A stretch of DNA of 64,000 bases from Methanosarcina thermophila TM-1 (GTDB lineage: Archaea; Halobacteriota; Methanosarcinia; Methanosarcinales; Methanosarcinaceae), in assembly GCF_000969885.1 (NCBI RefSeq), contig NZ_CP009501.1:2108001-2172000 (forward strand), written 5' to 3'. Shown in pieces: positions 8,841 through 18,441 of the stretch; positions within the stretch are counted from its first letter, which is position 1, and each line of letters opens with the position of its first letter. Below the pieces are notes generated by a model, which had not been told where the DNA came from, searched no databases, and saw nothing but the letters and a program-made list of their open reading frames with translations. Made by a program: the position numbers and the translations under genes.

Positions 8841-10019
8841 TTATTTTGCAGTAGACACGATCTTGATAACGTCCCCGTTTTTCAATTCATGCTTTTCCCC
8901 AAGCCTCAGCCTTGTCCTTGCATCTACTGCATACAAGAATCGATCCCCGATTTCAGTATGGATCTGGTAAGCAAGATCACGGCATGTAGAGCCTCTTTTC
9001 ATAAGGTAAGCATCAGGAAGGATATTCCCTTTTTTATCAGACCATTTTCCTTCATCTTCCACAGGATATACGACAATAAGATCAAGAAGTTCAAAAACAG
9101 TCCTATTTATGCATTCCTGGACGCCTGTACTGCCAAGTCTCTCTATCACTTTCTTAATAGCTTCAAGCCCTTTTTTCTGAGCTTTTGTAAGCTCTCCTCC
9201 AAGTATCTCAAACTTCTGATCTCCGGGATTATACTTTATAAGCCCGTTTTTTGCTGCGGATTTAAGTGCAAGTTCAGCAGCTGCGCTTGTAGGCACCACT
9301 ATTCTGTCAAGCTCTTTAAGCTTATCCAGGTTTCCTCTTGGGGCAATGTCGGCTTTATTTGCGGCGATAAGCATAGGCTTGCTGATCTCCCGAATTGCAT
9401 CGCAGAGCCGGATTATATCATCTTCGCTCCATTTAGTATGATCAAGCCTTGCCAGCCCTGTCTCTGTTAAAGCGGCGTTTACATGAGATTCTCTTATTCC
9501 TGCTCCCGCAAGCTGTTCTGCAATTACGACTTCGAGCTTGAGCCCTTCAGCCTGGATCTTTCTGGCAAGCTTGGCCCAGTTTCTTTCCAAAATGCCATAA
9601 AGCCACATCGTAATCTCCCTGTTAAGGAAGACTACATCCTCAAGGGGGTCATGATCTCCGATGTCTACAGGATTGCCCTCGGCGTCAGTCCCGCCTGAGG
9701 CGTCTACTACATGAATGATCGCCTGAGCCTGCCGGAGTTCATCTAGAAAAGTATTTCCAAGTCCTCTTCCTTTATATGCATCAGGGACGAGCCCCGCAAC
9801 GTCAATTATATCAATTGGGACAAGCCTGACCCCGTCCACACAATTTCCACATCTCTTCTCCTTTTCTTTGCAGGGGCATTCTACCCGTACATAGGTAACT
9901 CCGTGGTTGGCATTGATAGTAGTAAAAGGATAATTTGCAATTTCAACATCTGCAAGTGTAGCAGCTTTAAAAAAAGTGGATTTCCCCGCATTGGGTTTTC
10001 CTGCAAGTCCTATAGTCAT
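8841..10019 (-). CDS. ychF: YchF/Ygr210-type GTP(ATP)ase with TGS domain
   Basis: A 392-residue translation-associated P-loop NTPase of the OBG/YchF group (COG0012). It has G1 GKPNAGKST at residues 7-15, G3 DVAGLVPDAYKGRGLGNTFLDELRQA, G4 NKAD, and a C-terminal TGS domain (about 315-392) ending in RLRLGEKHELKNGDVIKIV. Cysteines CPCKEKEKRCGNC follow the switch region, as in archaeal members. The IS element begins 4 bp upstream of the start codon and its 8-bp target duplication covers the ATG. The original upstream DNA, with a TATA-like ttttataattt, now lies beyond the IS at about 11041-11060, so expression must come from the IS end or be lost. Confidence 0.92.
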   Translation of the reverse strand: MTIGLAGKPNAGKSTFFKAATLADVEIANYPFTTINANHGVTYVRVECPCKEKEKRCGNCVDGVRLVPIDIIDVAGLVPDAYKGRGLGNTFLDELRQAQAIIHVVDASGGTDAEGNPVDIGDHDPLEDVVFLNREITMWLYGILERNWAKLARKIQAEGLKLEVVIAEQLAGAGIRESHVNAALTETGLARLDHTKWSEDDIIRLCDAIREISKPMLIAANKADIAPRGNLDKLKELDRIVVPTSAAAELALKSAAKNGLIKYNPGDQKFEILGGELTKAQKKGLEAIKKVIERLGSTGVQECINRTVFELLDLIVVYPVEDEGKWSDKKGNILPDAYLMKRGSTCRDLAYQIHTEIGDRFLYAVDARTRLRLGEKHELKNGDVIKIVSTAK

Positions 10020-10022
10020 CGA

Positions 10023-11030
10023 GGCTCTGTAGAAATCCTCTAAATTCTGTTTTTACCCAAAAATTATAAAAATAAAATTGTAAAAATGCTCCTTAATTTT
10101 TTTGTCCACACAAAAAACAAAGGAGCAATTGCTATTGTCATCAAATAAGTATATTAAATTTATTGATCTCAGTCTTAAAACGGTTCAGTCTTCCAGACTG
10201 AACCTTTACTCCTGCAAATATTCCAAACGTGTTTATACTCAACATCAGCTTCTTGTTCTTGTTTTATTGAAGGAGTATATAAGTACAGACTACCGTGACT
10301 TTGTAGAACTTGTTGACCTCATGAACAGTATAAAGGAAAAACTTGACCTTGATAAGGTTCCTCATTACACTACTCTTCAAAAGTTTGTGTCCAGAATTCC
10401 CTCTTCATTGTTTAACCTAATTTTGTCAAAAACTCTAAAACTATTTTACTCACATGGAGAAAAAGTTCTCATTACGGCAATTGATGCAACAGGATTTACG
10501 AGTTCTTATGCAAGTCATTATTATTCTAAGAGAACAGGGAAGCTCCGAAGGAGCTTCCTTAAAACTTCAATATCAGTAGACACTATTAAAAAAGTAATAT
10601 TAGGATGGAAAATTAGCCAAAAAACAGATCATGATGTCAAGCATGCAAAGACTCTGATAAGACAATCAAACAAGTCAAGAAAGTCTCAATGTTATGTGAT
10701 GGATAAAGGATATGATTCCGAAGAAATTCATACTCTAATAAGAGAAGAGATAAAAGCAGATTCAATAGTACCTTTGAGAGAAAGAAAAAGAAAGAGAATA
10801 AACGGAAAATATAGAAAACAATTAAACAAAGACTTTGATAAGATCAAATACAATAGAAGGAATATAGTAGAGACAATAATATCTGTTGTAAAAAGAAAAT
10901 TTGGAGAAACATTAAGAGCAAGAAAGGTTAGAAATCAAGTAAAAGAAGTAAAAGTTAAACTAATAGTCTATAATATAAACAAAAAAGTAATACAATTATT
11001 ATGGATTAAATTAAGGATTTCTACAGAGCC
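10023..11030 (+). mobile_element. IS5-like insertion sequence, copy 1 (1008 bp)
   Basis: The ends are perfect 17-bp inverted repeats (GGCTCTGTAGAAATCCT, 10023-10039 and 11014-11030). It is flanked by an 8-bp target duplication GTCATCGA (10015-10022 and 11031-11038). The element matches the copy at 32376-33383 wherever I compared them, including the whole transposase. Intact duplications and identical copies mean recent transposition. Confidence 0.97.
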
Positions 11031-11043
11031 GTCATCGACATAA
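10135..11043 (+). CDS. IS5-family DDE transposase (copy 1)
   Basis: Transposase of the insertion sequence. The DDE residues are probably the D of AIDATGF, the D of [11 protein letters not shown] and the E of [20 protein letters not shown] (the Y-R-E signature region). The C-terminal half is very Lys/Arg-rich. The start is taken as TTG at 10135-10137, which has AAAGGAG 9 nt upstream; the frame is open further 5' to a TTG at 10102 without such a site. The frame has no stop within the element: it passes through the right inverted repeat (RISTEP) and stops in the flanking DNA at 11041-11043. Confidence 0.93.
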   Translation: MSSNKYIKFIDLSLKTVQSSRLNLYSCKYSKRVYTQHQLLVLVLLKEYISTDYRDFVELVDLMNSIKEKLDLDKVPHYTTLQKFVSRIPSSLFNLILSKTLKLFYSHGEKVLITAIDATGFTSSYASHYYSKRTGKLRRSFLKTSISVDTIKKVILGWKISQKTDHDVKHAKTLIRQSNKSRKSQCYVMDKGYDSEEIHTLIREEIKADSIVPLRERKRKRINGKYRKQLNKDFDKIKYNRRNIVETIISVVKRKFGETLRARKVRNQVKEVKVKLIVYNINKKVIQLLWIKLRISTEPSST

Positions 11044-11214
11044 ATTATAAAATCGAACTTGTTGCATTTAATCTTTATTGATAGTGATGCCGGAGAAATG
11101 TGATTTTGTCCAGCCAGCTTTCGCGCAGGGCAGAGCAGTAAAATTGCGGTTGAGCCTGTTCTTGAGGAATAAAGTTTATATCCTTGAATGTGCTTATCAG
11201 TGTTGCTCGCTTGC

Positions 11215-11286
11215 GTCCCGATAGGGTAGTGGATATCCTTGAGGCCTGCGGAGCCTTAGACCTGAGTTCAAGTCTCAGTCGGGACG
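11215..11286 (+). tRNA. tRNA-Arg (anticodon GCG)
   Basis: A 72-nt cloverleaf without CCA. Acceptor GTCCCGA/TCGGGAC, anticodon stem GAGGC/GCCTT around loop CTGCGGA (anticodon GCG), T-arm CTGAG-TTCAAGT-CTCAG, discriminator G. A TATA-like tttatat lies at about 11175-11181. Confidence 0.93.
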
Positions 11287-11350
11287 TAAATCTTATTTTT
11301 CATTTTCTTCTCTTTACGGTTTTCATCTTATTCCTTTTTATTCCTCTGTT

Positions 11351-11421
11351 TCTTATTTAATTCCCTATTTTGTTTCTAATTTAACTCCCTATTCTATATC
11401 TCATTTAATCCCTATTTTGTT
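11351..11421. repeat. Three imperfect 24-bp tandem repeats, AT-rich
   Basis: Units beginning TCTTATTTAA, TCTAATTTAA and TCTCATTTAA share CTCCCTATT-type cores at 11351-11374, 11375-11398 and 11399-11421. The whole 11287-11570 interval after tRNA-Arg is T-rich with no gene seen; TATA-like sequences at about 11519-11548 precede the lipoprotein pseudogene. Confidence 0.7.
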
Positions 11422-11570
11422 TCAATTTTCAATTCAATTCTTCGTTTCTATGCTGTTTTTCCTCATCAATTTTCATCCACCCTTACATCAAAGGATAATG
11501 AACGTAAACTGAACTTATATTATAAATATCAAAAGATATATAGTATAAACATCAAAAAATTGGTCCTTTT

Positions 11571-11821
11571 ATGAACGGGAAAATCCTGATTTTGCTGGTA
11601 ACGCTTGTATTTTTATTTTCTTCAGGTTGTACTGAGGAGGATAATACATCATCTGTGCCTGACGACCCCGATATCCCAGTACCGGAAGCCGGCGAAGATA
11701 TATCGTCTCAAGAAAATATGTCTTTAAAACCTGGAGAGAGTCATATTGTCCGTCTTGGGAATCTCAGTGGTAACTTCTGTGGAACTTAATATTCCAAAAG
11801 GCGACACCGTCTCCTGGTAGA
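11571..11821 (+). pseudogene. Truncated, frameshifted lipoprotein
   Basis: Starts with a lipoprotein signal: MNGKILILLVTLVFLFSSGC, a lipobox with Cys at residue 20. An acidic linker follows, then LKPGESHIVRL. The open frame ends after 72 codons, but shifting by one base at about 11755-11765 restores sequence of cupredoxin/adhesion-like type (ISVVTSVELNIPKGDTVSW) up to a TAG at 11819-11821. The likely reading is a decayed surface lipoprotein with at least one frameshift and a stop. Confidence 0.6.
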
Positions 11822-11891
11822 GCGAAAAAATCTAGGCAGAAGGTAATACTAACTTCAGCCGGGCTTCTTCTCTTTTACTTGGAATATCTGG

Positions 11892-12710
11892 TTATTCATG
11901 CTCAGGATACGGGAGAGGTTCGGGGATTTTGGTAATAGGTCTTGATATACTTTTGTAATGATTGAAGAGTTCTCTACCCCATTTGAGTGCACTTTCATCA
12001 AAACTTATCAGATTATGATTGTAATATATTCCGCTGTTACAGAAAAGAGAGAGCGCCATAAACTTTTCCGTGACTATGCTTGAAGCAATTTTCATATTGT
12101 TATTATTGCAAACATAGAGTTTAGTATATTTCAGGTTCAGGAAGTGCTCAAGTTCCTTTTTGTAATCGTTGAGCATTCTGTCATAAACGTACTCTGTAAA
12201 TACCAGAGTTATATCCGTACCCTTTGCGGCAAGTTCTATGCACAGAGAAGGATAAATAGGCAGGAAAAAGGAGGATGTAATCATCACTTTCTCAGACTCG
12301 GAAAGATATTTTACAACCTCTTTAGGATATTCAAAAACGTGGTTCCGGTCAGGATTTACTTCAATATAGTCCCCAAGCTTTCCGATCTCATCCAGAAACT
12401 CAGCAGGAATTGATGTCATATCCTGGTTTATCCAGTAATCGTGGTTTTTATCTAAAACGTTAAACGTTTCCAGAATTGTCTTCATCTTTGGAACCAGAAT
12501 TTCTCCGATACTGGAAAGTTTGTAGAGCCTGTTACTCTCAACAATAAGATCGTGCTTCATCAGTATCTTTATCTGGGTCATTATCGGACTTGAACGAACG
12601 TCAAGTGTACTTTTGATCTCTTCGATGTTCTTGGGTCCGTCCAGAAGCAGTAAAAGTAGGTTTTTCCTTTTTTCTGAAAGAAAGAGGACATCCAGTAATG
12701 AGGACTCCAT
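11892..12710 (-). CDS. Msr-type transcriptional regulator (HTH plus FilR1 domain, COG4742)
   Basis: About 272 residues. An N-terminal winged helix (FLSEKRKNLLLLLLDGPKNIEEIKSTLDVRSSPIMTQIKILMKHDLI) is followed by the FilR1/DUF1724 domain (about 130-260) with the family end ISFDESALKWGRELFNHYKSISR. COG4742 proteins of this type include the Msr regulators that activate individual methanol methyltransferase operons in Methanosarcina. It lies at the 3' side of the mtaCB unit, next to a paralogue. An in-frame ATG 24 nt upstream exists, but the ATG at 12708-12710 has a GAGGGA site and matches the paralogues' N-termini. Confidence 0.85.
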   Translation of the reverse strand: MESSLLDVLFLSEKRKNLLLLLLDGPKNIEEIKSTLDVRSSPIMTQIKILMKHDLIVESNRLYKLSSIGEILVPKMKTILETFNVLDKNHDYWINQDMTSIPAEFLDEIGKLGDYIEVNPDRNHVFEYPKEVVKYLSESEKVMITSSFFLPIYPSLCIELAAKGTDITLVFTEYVYDRMLNDYKKELEHFLNLKYTKLYVCNNNNMKIASSIVTEKFMALSLFCNSGIYYNHNLISFDESALKWGRELFNHYKSISRPITKIPEPLPYPEHE

Positions 12711-13053
12711 CTGATTCCCTCTCTTAGGTCTCATCCTATTATATCTGACATTGTATATATCTCTATACCAGAAGACTCTTAATTTCTTACACCTTTACTC
12801 CTTGCCATTTAAATTTTTGATGAGTAAAGGAACATTTGGGGACGCATATCTGGGGATATAAAGAGAATTACCGCTTTAATTCAACCGAATATTATATAAT
12901 TATTTTTATTGCCTTTTTGTGGTCTCATAGATAGAAACTTGATCTTGCAGTTCTCTTAGAGCGTTTCTTTCTCCGCATTACTGGAACTATAAATGATCTC
13001 TGAAGTTAGCTGAGATTTAGAAATATCCTGGGTTCATCTACGCTTTATTCTCT
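12711..13053. other. Intergenic region between the two msr-type genes
   Basis: About 340 bp, AT-rich; expected to hold the promoter of the downstream msr-type gene on the minus strand. No gene or strong repeat seen. Confidence 0.5.
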
Positions 13054-13839
13054 TCATATCTTATTTACCTGTCTTGAAAGTCTCTTGAAGTAATCAAACA
13101 GTTCCTGACCCCATGAAAGGGCGCTCGGTTCAAAGCTCATAATGAACTGCTGGTCAAACTTACCGTTCTTGTCAAAAAGCCCTAGAAGCATTATCCTATC
13201 GGTTACAGTCACTTCAGTAAGTTTAATTCCTTCTTTGGAAACATACAGGCTAACATTATCCATATCCATTAATTCATTTATCATATTTGCTTGCTCGCTT
13301 GAAAGATAGTCCCAGACAGATTGGGTAAAATTCAGGGAAAGTTCGGCATCTTTCCTGCCAAGCTCAACGTACAGCGGAAGATAGGCGGGGTTAAAATAAG
13401 AAGCAAAAGTCGATGCCCGCTTTGCATTGCTCATATTCTCAATAATCTTCGGAGAAGGTTCATAGATATGGTTCAGGTCAGGCTCTATAAGAATGCAATC
13501 CCCAAGTTCGGATATTCGTTCCAGTAAATGGCGCGGGATTGCGTTCAGGTCATGACTTGTCCAGTAAGAGTTATTTTTCTCCACTACCTCAAGAGCACTA
13601 ATCAGGGGCTTTATCTTTTTGATTATAAACTCTCCCAGGACTGTGAGTTTATACATTTTATCTTCCTGGACAATAAGATCATTATCTATCAGTTTTTTTA
13701 TCTGGGGAAGGATCGATGTGGCTGTAACATCAAGTGCGTCCTTGATCTCATCAATATTTTTTGAGCCGCTATCCAGAAGCATAAGAAGGTTTTTTCTCTT
13801 ATCGGAGCGGAAAACAAGATCAATAAGTGAAGAACCCAT
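13054..13839 (-). CDS. Msr-type transcriptional regulator (HTH plus FilR1 domain), paralogue
   Basis: A 261-residue paralogue of the neighbouring regulator. The N-terminal HTH is VFRSDKRKNLLMLLDSGSKNIDEIKDALDVTATSILPQIKKLIDNDLIV; the C-terminal FilR1 domain ends IMSFEPSALSWGQELFDYFKRLSR. Pairs of such genes beside mtaCB are known to be required jointly for expression of the adjacent methyltransferase genes in Methanosarcina, which fits this position. The start ATG (13837-13839) gives MGSSLIDLVF, aligned with the paralogues. Confidence 0.87.
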   Translation of the reverse strand: MGSSLIDLVFRSDKRKNLLMLLDSGSKNIDEIKDALDVTATSILPQIKKLIDNDLIVQEDKMYKLTVLGEFIIKKIKPLISALEVVEKNNSYWTSHDLNAIPRHLLERISELGDCILIEPDLNHIYEPSPKIIENMSNAKRASTFASYFNPAYLPLYVELGRKDAELSLNFTQSVWDYLSSEQANMINELMDMDNVSLYVSKEGIKLTEVTVTDRIMLLGLFDKNGKFDQQFIMSFEPSALSWGQELFDYFKRLSRQVNKI

Positions 13840-13976
13840 ATTCTCTTACTTCCTGTTATTCAGTAGCTTGCAGTTAAAGCCGATCCTTCTTTCCGGCAGG
13901 CTGGTTCCTTGGCTGTTGATGTTCAAATGAGCATTTCTCCGGCTTTTAAATTATCGCTTTATATATAAAATATTAT

Positions 13977-15905
13977 TTAATAAGTTATGACCCCAGGGGT
14001 ACAGGTTCCTACAAAAACTATTCTCGTTTCCATTGGTGTCTGCTTCCAGCCAGGGGGAGAAAGATATTCTACACTTGTATCTATTTTTATAGAGCTTTCT
14101 GGAAGTCCAAAGTCTTTCATTGAATCCAGGATAAGTTCTTCGCCAACTTTATGTGAATACTCTACTGCCATTTGATATTGTTCGAATTTTTCCCTTCCTG
14201 CAGGAGTAAACACCAGGAAATTCTGGTCAGGGTTTTCCATTGAGGATGGTCTGATAGTTATCTCAATTCTTTTAATTCCTTTTCCTACGAGCGCTCCAAC
14301 TGCATTTCCTACCCTTGCATGTTCGGGAACTATAATCTCTGCATCAATGAGAGCCTTAATTTCCTCATAATAAGCCTTTACGGGACCTCCGAGCATGACT
14401 ACAGGAATATTCAGCTTGTACTGGACAGGGATCTCTTCCTCAAGCAGTTTCTTTATCCCATCTTTTCCCCTGCCTTCCATGATAAAGGACATCAGGCTGT
14501 AAACCATATTTTTTGCAACCTGCTGCTTTACTTTCTTGCAAAATGCATGAGTTCCCATTTGAGTGAAACGCGAGAGTTTTTTGGCTCCGATCTGAGCAGC
14601 TTCTACATCCCATTCGGTATATTCCCCAAGCACATGCAGAGCATCAGTTGGTGTGAAGCCTATAGCCTGGATTGCTCGCTGCTGGATCAATGAATCGAGA
14701 ACTGCTGGAGATGGAAACCTCCTCATCTTATTTAAAATCTCATGGATAGAGAGAGGTTCGTCTTTTATGTATTCAAGTAATTTCCTCTCGCTTTCTGTAA
14801 GATTAATGGGATTTATTCCAGTACTGACAAAGAATTTGGTAGGCTGGATATGCTCATTGAGCATGGTTCTCAGAGGCACGGGGTTTTTTTCCAGTTTTTC
14901 CTTGAAATTAGGGTACTGTACGGCAGCAAAGCAGAGAGGCATAACTCTTCTCGGGCCTATTCTGATACATTTTTTAAACCACACATGGCTATCTCCTCCA
15001 TTTGCCGAACTCTCTATCTTTATTGCCTTTATGCTGGTTTGCCAGCCTCCCACAACTGCTCCTTTCTCACAGAGCTCAGGGTTTCCCTTTTTTATTAAGG
15101 AAACATCTGTGCTCGTCCCTCCTACATCTATTACGGCACAGGTATCCAGTCCTGAGAGGTAAGAAGCTCCCATAACACTTGCTGCAGGACCTGAAAATAT
15201 GGTTTCAATGGGACGCAGCTTTGCACTTTCTATATCTATAACCGAGCCGTCACATTTCAGCATAAGAATTTTTGCATCAAGTTTTCTCTTCTTTACTTCT
15301 TCCATGATGGAATGGATAAACTGATAGGTTATCGGAATTAGCTGGGCATTTAGAATAGCTGTGGCTGCCCTTTCGTAAGCTCCAAGCTCCTGGGAAAGCT
15401 CGTGCCCACAAACTACAGGATGCCCTGTCAATTTAAGGATTGCCTGTTTAACTTTAAGTTCATGTTCCGGATTTCTTGTGCTGAAATACGAAGAGACCGC
15501 AAATGCAGAGACTTTATCTTTGAGACTTACTGCAAACTGTTCTACGGCAGCAAGGTCAAGAGGATGCAGCTCATCTCCGTTGCTGTCATGTCCTCCTCTT
15601 ACAGTAATACGGTAATCTGCGGGAAGTTCTCTTGGGACGGTATAATCCCCTACAAGGATCAGACCGACAGGATATCCTGTTCTTTCAAGAATAGTATTTG
15701 TTGACAAGGTTGTAGAAATCGATACGAGTTTTACTTGTTTAAGATACTCCGGATTCAGTTTGTCAATAGCATTTCGAATTCCGACCATAAGGTCTGGAAA
15801 TGTAGTAATTGACTTACTAGTATCTAAAATCCGGCTGTCCGAATCCCTTAAAATTACAGCATCTGTGTAGGTTCCGCCTGCGTCAATACCCAGACTATAT
15901 TGCAT
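13977..15905 (-). CDS. Hydantoinase/oxoprolinase (HyuA)-family protein
   Basis: A 642-residue ASKHA-type ATPase-fold protein. The N-terminal phosphate loop is GIDAGGTYTDAVI (residues 6-18), and the second nucleotide-binding segment is CAVIDVGGTSTDVSLI near 255-270. Hydant_A_N lies at about 3-185 and Hydantoinase_A at about 200-340, then a C-terminal extension. Family members hydrolyse hydantoins or oxoproline with ATP, but in methanogens these genes accompany methyltransferases and the substrate is unknown; a role in corrinoid protein maintenance is conceivable. It is a close paralogue of the next gene. The two lie between mtaB/transporter and the msr-type genes in the same orientation. Confidence 0.85.
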   Translation of the reverse strand: MQYSLGIDAGGTYTDAVILRDSDSRILDTSKSITTFPDLMVGIRNAIDKLNPEYLKQVKLVSISTTLSTNTILERTGYPVGLILVGDYTVPRELPADYRITVRGGHDSNGDELHPLDLAAVEQFAVSLKDKVSAFAVSSYFSTRNPEHELKVKQAILKLTGHPVVCGHELSQELGAYERAATAILNAQLIPITYQFIHSIMEEVKKRKLDAKILMLKCDGSVIDIESAKLRPIETIFSGPAASVMGASYLSGLDTCAVIDVGGTSTDVSLIKKGNPELCEKGAVVGGWQTSIKAIKIESSANGGDSHVWFKKCIRIGPRRVMPLCFAAVQYPNFKEKLEKNPVPLRTMLNEHIQPTKFFVSTGINPINLTESERKLLEYIKDEPLSIHEILNKMRRFPSPAVLDSLIQQRAIQAIGFTPTDALHVLGEYTEWDVEAAQIGAKKLSRFTQMGTHAFCKKVKQQVAKNMVYSLMSFIMEGRGKDGIKKLLEEEIPVQYKLNIPVVMLGGPVKAYYEEIKALIDAEIIVPEHARVGNAVGALVGKGIKRIEITIRPSSMENPDQNFLVFTPAGREKFEQYQMAVEYSHKVGEELILDSMKDFGLPESSIKIDTSVEYLSPPGWKQTPMETRIVFVGTCTPGVITY

Positions 15906-16055
15906 ATCAAAACAGCCCCATTTTTAATTCATGTGATGTGATTCATTTCCTTTTTAGCTGTACACATATTTTTATCCGGGATTGAAAATTATTCCTTAAG
16001 ATATATATCCCTGTTTATAATATTCCGCTAAATATACCCTGCTCTATCTTGTCCA

Positions 16056-18065
16056 TCACGCCGAAATAGAGGTTTTAGGAGTTCCTATTCCTACGAAAAC
16101 AAGATTTGTTTCCAGGGGTGCATCAGTCCAGCCGCTTGGTGCAAGGTGTCTCCTGCTTACATCTATTCTAATGTTTTCCTTTTGAAGTCCTGCATTCACC
16201 ATATAATCCATAACTAGCTGTCTTCCGAGCTTCTCTGCATACTCAACGGCTTCACTATAAACGTCAAATTTTTTTCTCTCAGAAGGAGAAAAAACAATGA
16301 ACTCGTTTTTCGTTTCATACTGCATAATGCCTTCTGCAGGGCATTTCTCATGAGCTTCATAATCAATATTTTCAGCTTCAGCTTCGTGGGATATGGGGAT
16401 CACTTTTGTTTTTATAAGAATCTCCACCCTTTTAATTCCTTTTCCAACAAGGGCTCCGACAGCATTGCCTACCTCAGCATGCTCGGGAACTATAAAATCA
16501 GCATTGATCAGGTTTTTCAGATCCTCAACATATGCCTTTACAGGTCCTCCGAGAAGCACTACAGGAATTCCCACACTGAAGCGAGTAAAGTTCCTTCCCA
16601 TGAGAACTCTGTCAATTTCACTTCTCGGCATTCCTTCTATCAGGTAGGCAATAAGATCCTCGGCAATATTACGTGCAACCCTGCGTTTTGTTTCAGTACT
16701 GAAAGCTTCAGGGCTCTGCTTCAATAGTCTCCCGAGCATGGAAGCTCCAATCTGAGCAGCTTCTACATCCCATTCGGTATATTCCCCAAGCACATGAAGG
16801 GCGTCGGTCGGTGTGAAGCCTATTGCCTGGATCAACCTTTTTTGGATCAGTGAATCCAGTACAGATGGAGAAGGACGTTTTTTCAGTGCTACGAGCAAGT
16901 CTCCGAAAGAAACAGGTTCTTCTCCGATATGTCTATAGATTTCCCGCTCTCTTGCCTTCAATTCTATAGGTCTGAAGCCTGTTCTGACGTAAAACTTCGT
17001 TACCTGAATGCTCTCACAGAGATATCCTTTTGCAACCTTATTACGTTTCAATTTGTCCTTAAAACCGGGATATATAACCGAAGCTCGGCAAAGCGGGATC
17101 ACACGACGAGGACCAATATAGATGCGGTCGCCCTTTACCCATACATGGCTGTCTCCGCCAGTTGCCGAGGTTTCCATACGGATAGCTTTTACACGGGTTT
17201 GCCAGCCTCCTACAACGGCACCCGAATTGCTGAGTTGAGGAAGCCCATTCACCATCATAGCTACGTCCGTGCTCGTGCCGCCAACATCGATCATAGCACA
17301 GGTATCGAATTTGCTGAGGTAGGAGGCGCCTACAAGGCTTGCAGCAGGTCCAGAGAATATGGTTTCGATGGGTTTTTCCAGGGCTTCTTCTATTCCCACA
17401 ACTGAACCGTCGCATTTCAGCATAAGTAGATTCGCATTTATACCTCTGACTTCAAACTCCTTGACTATTGCCTGGATAAACTTATGAGTAATAGGAATTA
17501 GCTGTGCGTTAAGAAATGCAGTTACAGCCCTTTCGTAGGCTCCAAGATCCTGGGAAAGTTCGTGCCCGCAAACTACAGGATGTCCTGTAAGCTCCTTTAC
17601 GGCTTTTTTGACAGCAAGCTCATGTTCAGGATTGCGGTTGCTGAAATACGAAGAAACTGCAAAAGCCGAAACTTTGTCTTTTACCCTGAGGGCAAATTCT
17701 TTTACAGAATCGATGTCAAGAGCCTTCAGTTCTTCTCCATCACTGTTATGTCCTCCGGAGACTGCTACCCAGTAGTCTGTAGGAAGCTTCTCAGGAATTA
17801 CATAGTCTCCTACCATAATTAGCCCTACAGGAAAGCCGGTACCCTCCAGAATAGTGTTTGTAGAAAGAGTTGTAGATACGGATACAAGCTTAATGTCCTT
17901 TAGATACTCAGGATTCAGCATGTCAATAGCATTTTTCATTCCAGGGAGGGGATCGGGATAGGTAGTAAGTGCTTTACTGGATTCGATCACAGATCCGTCC
18001 GAATCCCTAACGATAACGGCATCAGTATAAGTGCCCCCTGCATCGATTCCAAGACTGAAGTGCAT
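16056..18065 (-). CDS. Hydantoinase/oxoprolinase (HyuA)-family protein, paralogue
   Basis: About 669 residues, the same architecture as its neighbour: GIDAGGTYTDAVI at the N-terminus and CAMIDVGGTSTDVAMM as second phosphate motif, with a shared EYTEWDVEAAQIGA block. An insertion of about 30 residues (near 565-595) is absent from the paralogue. A TTG lies 6 nt upstream of the chosen ATG (18063-18065), but GAGG is correctly spaced only for the ATG. A TATA-like aatatataaac (minus strand, about 18256-18268) could start a leader of about 170 nt. The exact reaction is not deducible. Confidence 0.85.
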   Translation of the reverse strand: MHFSLGIDAGGTYTDAVIVRDSDGSVIESSKALTTYPDPLPGMKNAIDMLNPEYLKDIKLVSVSTTLSTNTILEGTGFPVGLIMVGDYVIPEKLPTDYWVAVSGGHNSDGEELKALDIDSVKEFALRVKDKVSAFAVSSYFSNRNPEHELAVKKAVKELTGHPVVCGHELSQDLGAYERAVTAFLNAQLIPITHKFIQAIVKEFEVRGINANLLMLKCDGSVVGIEEALEKPIETIFSGPAASLVGASYLSKFDTCAMIDVGGTSTDVAMMVNGLPQLSNSGAVVGGWQTRVKAIRMETSATGGDSHVWVKGDRIYIGPRRVIPLCRASVIYPGFKDKLKRNKVAKGYLCESIQVTKFYVRTGFRPIELKAREREIYRHIGEEPVSFGDLLVALKKRPSPSVLDSLIQKRLIQAIGFTPTDALHVLGEYTEWDVEAAQIGASMLGRLLKQSPEAFSTETKRRVARNIAEDLIAYLIEGMPRSEIDRVLMGRNFTRFSVGIPVVLLGGPVKAYVEDLKNLINADFIVPEHAEVGNAVGALVGKGIKRVEILIKTKVIPISHEAEAENIDYEAHEKCPAEGIMQYETKNEFIVFSPSERKKFDVYSEAVEYAEKLGRQLVMDYMVNAGLQKENIRIDVSRRHLAPSGWTDAPLETNLVFVGIGTPKTSISA

Positions 18066-18441
18066 TTTCAACCTCTTTTACGAATTATATGAGATTTCGT
18101 AGGGTTTGAGAATGTTTAAAACCAGGATAATTAATCTCATCTTGATAATTTATGAAATTCAGATTCTTCTGATCCAGCCTATTAAACCTGTTATTACATA
18201 AAGTCTTGATAGCTGTTAAACCTTGCAATAGAGAAATGGGTAGTTGCCAGGCTTAAAGTTTATATATTACCCTCTGAATTTTTGGTTTTCGTATCTGGGT
18301 TCTTGCATCATTATTGCCATATTATTATTTTATTTTTTCTATATTTTCTATCTTTTAGTATAAATTTATTTTGTAATTCTTTTCCTTCAGAGATCTACTT
18401 GCGATAGAAAAATCCAGGAATCTTATATATTTATTGATAAA

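Noticed and set aside
17059-17415. A 118-codon minus-strand frame inside the second hyuA-like gene
   Set aside because: Same strand but a different frame within a well-supported family protein; Arg/Cys-rich shadow.
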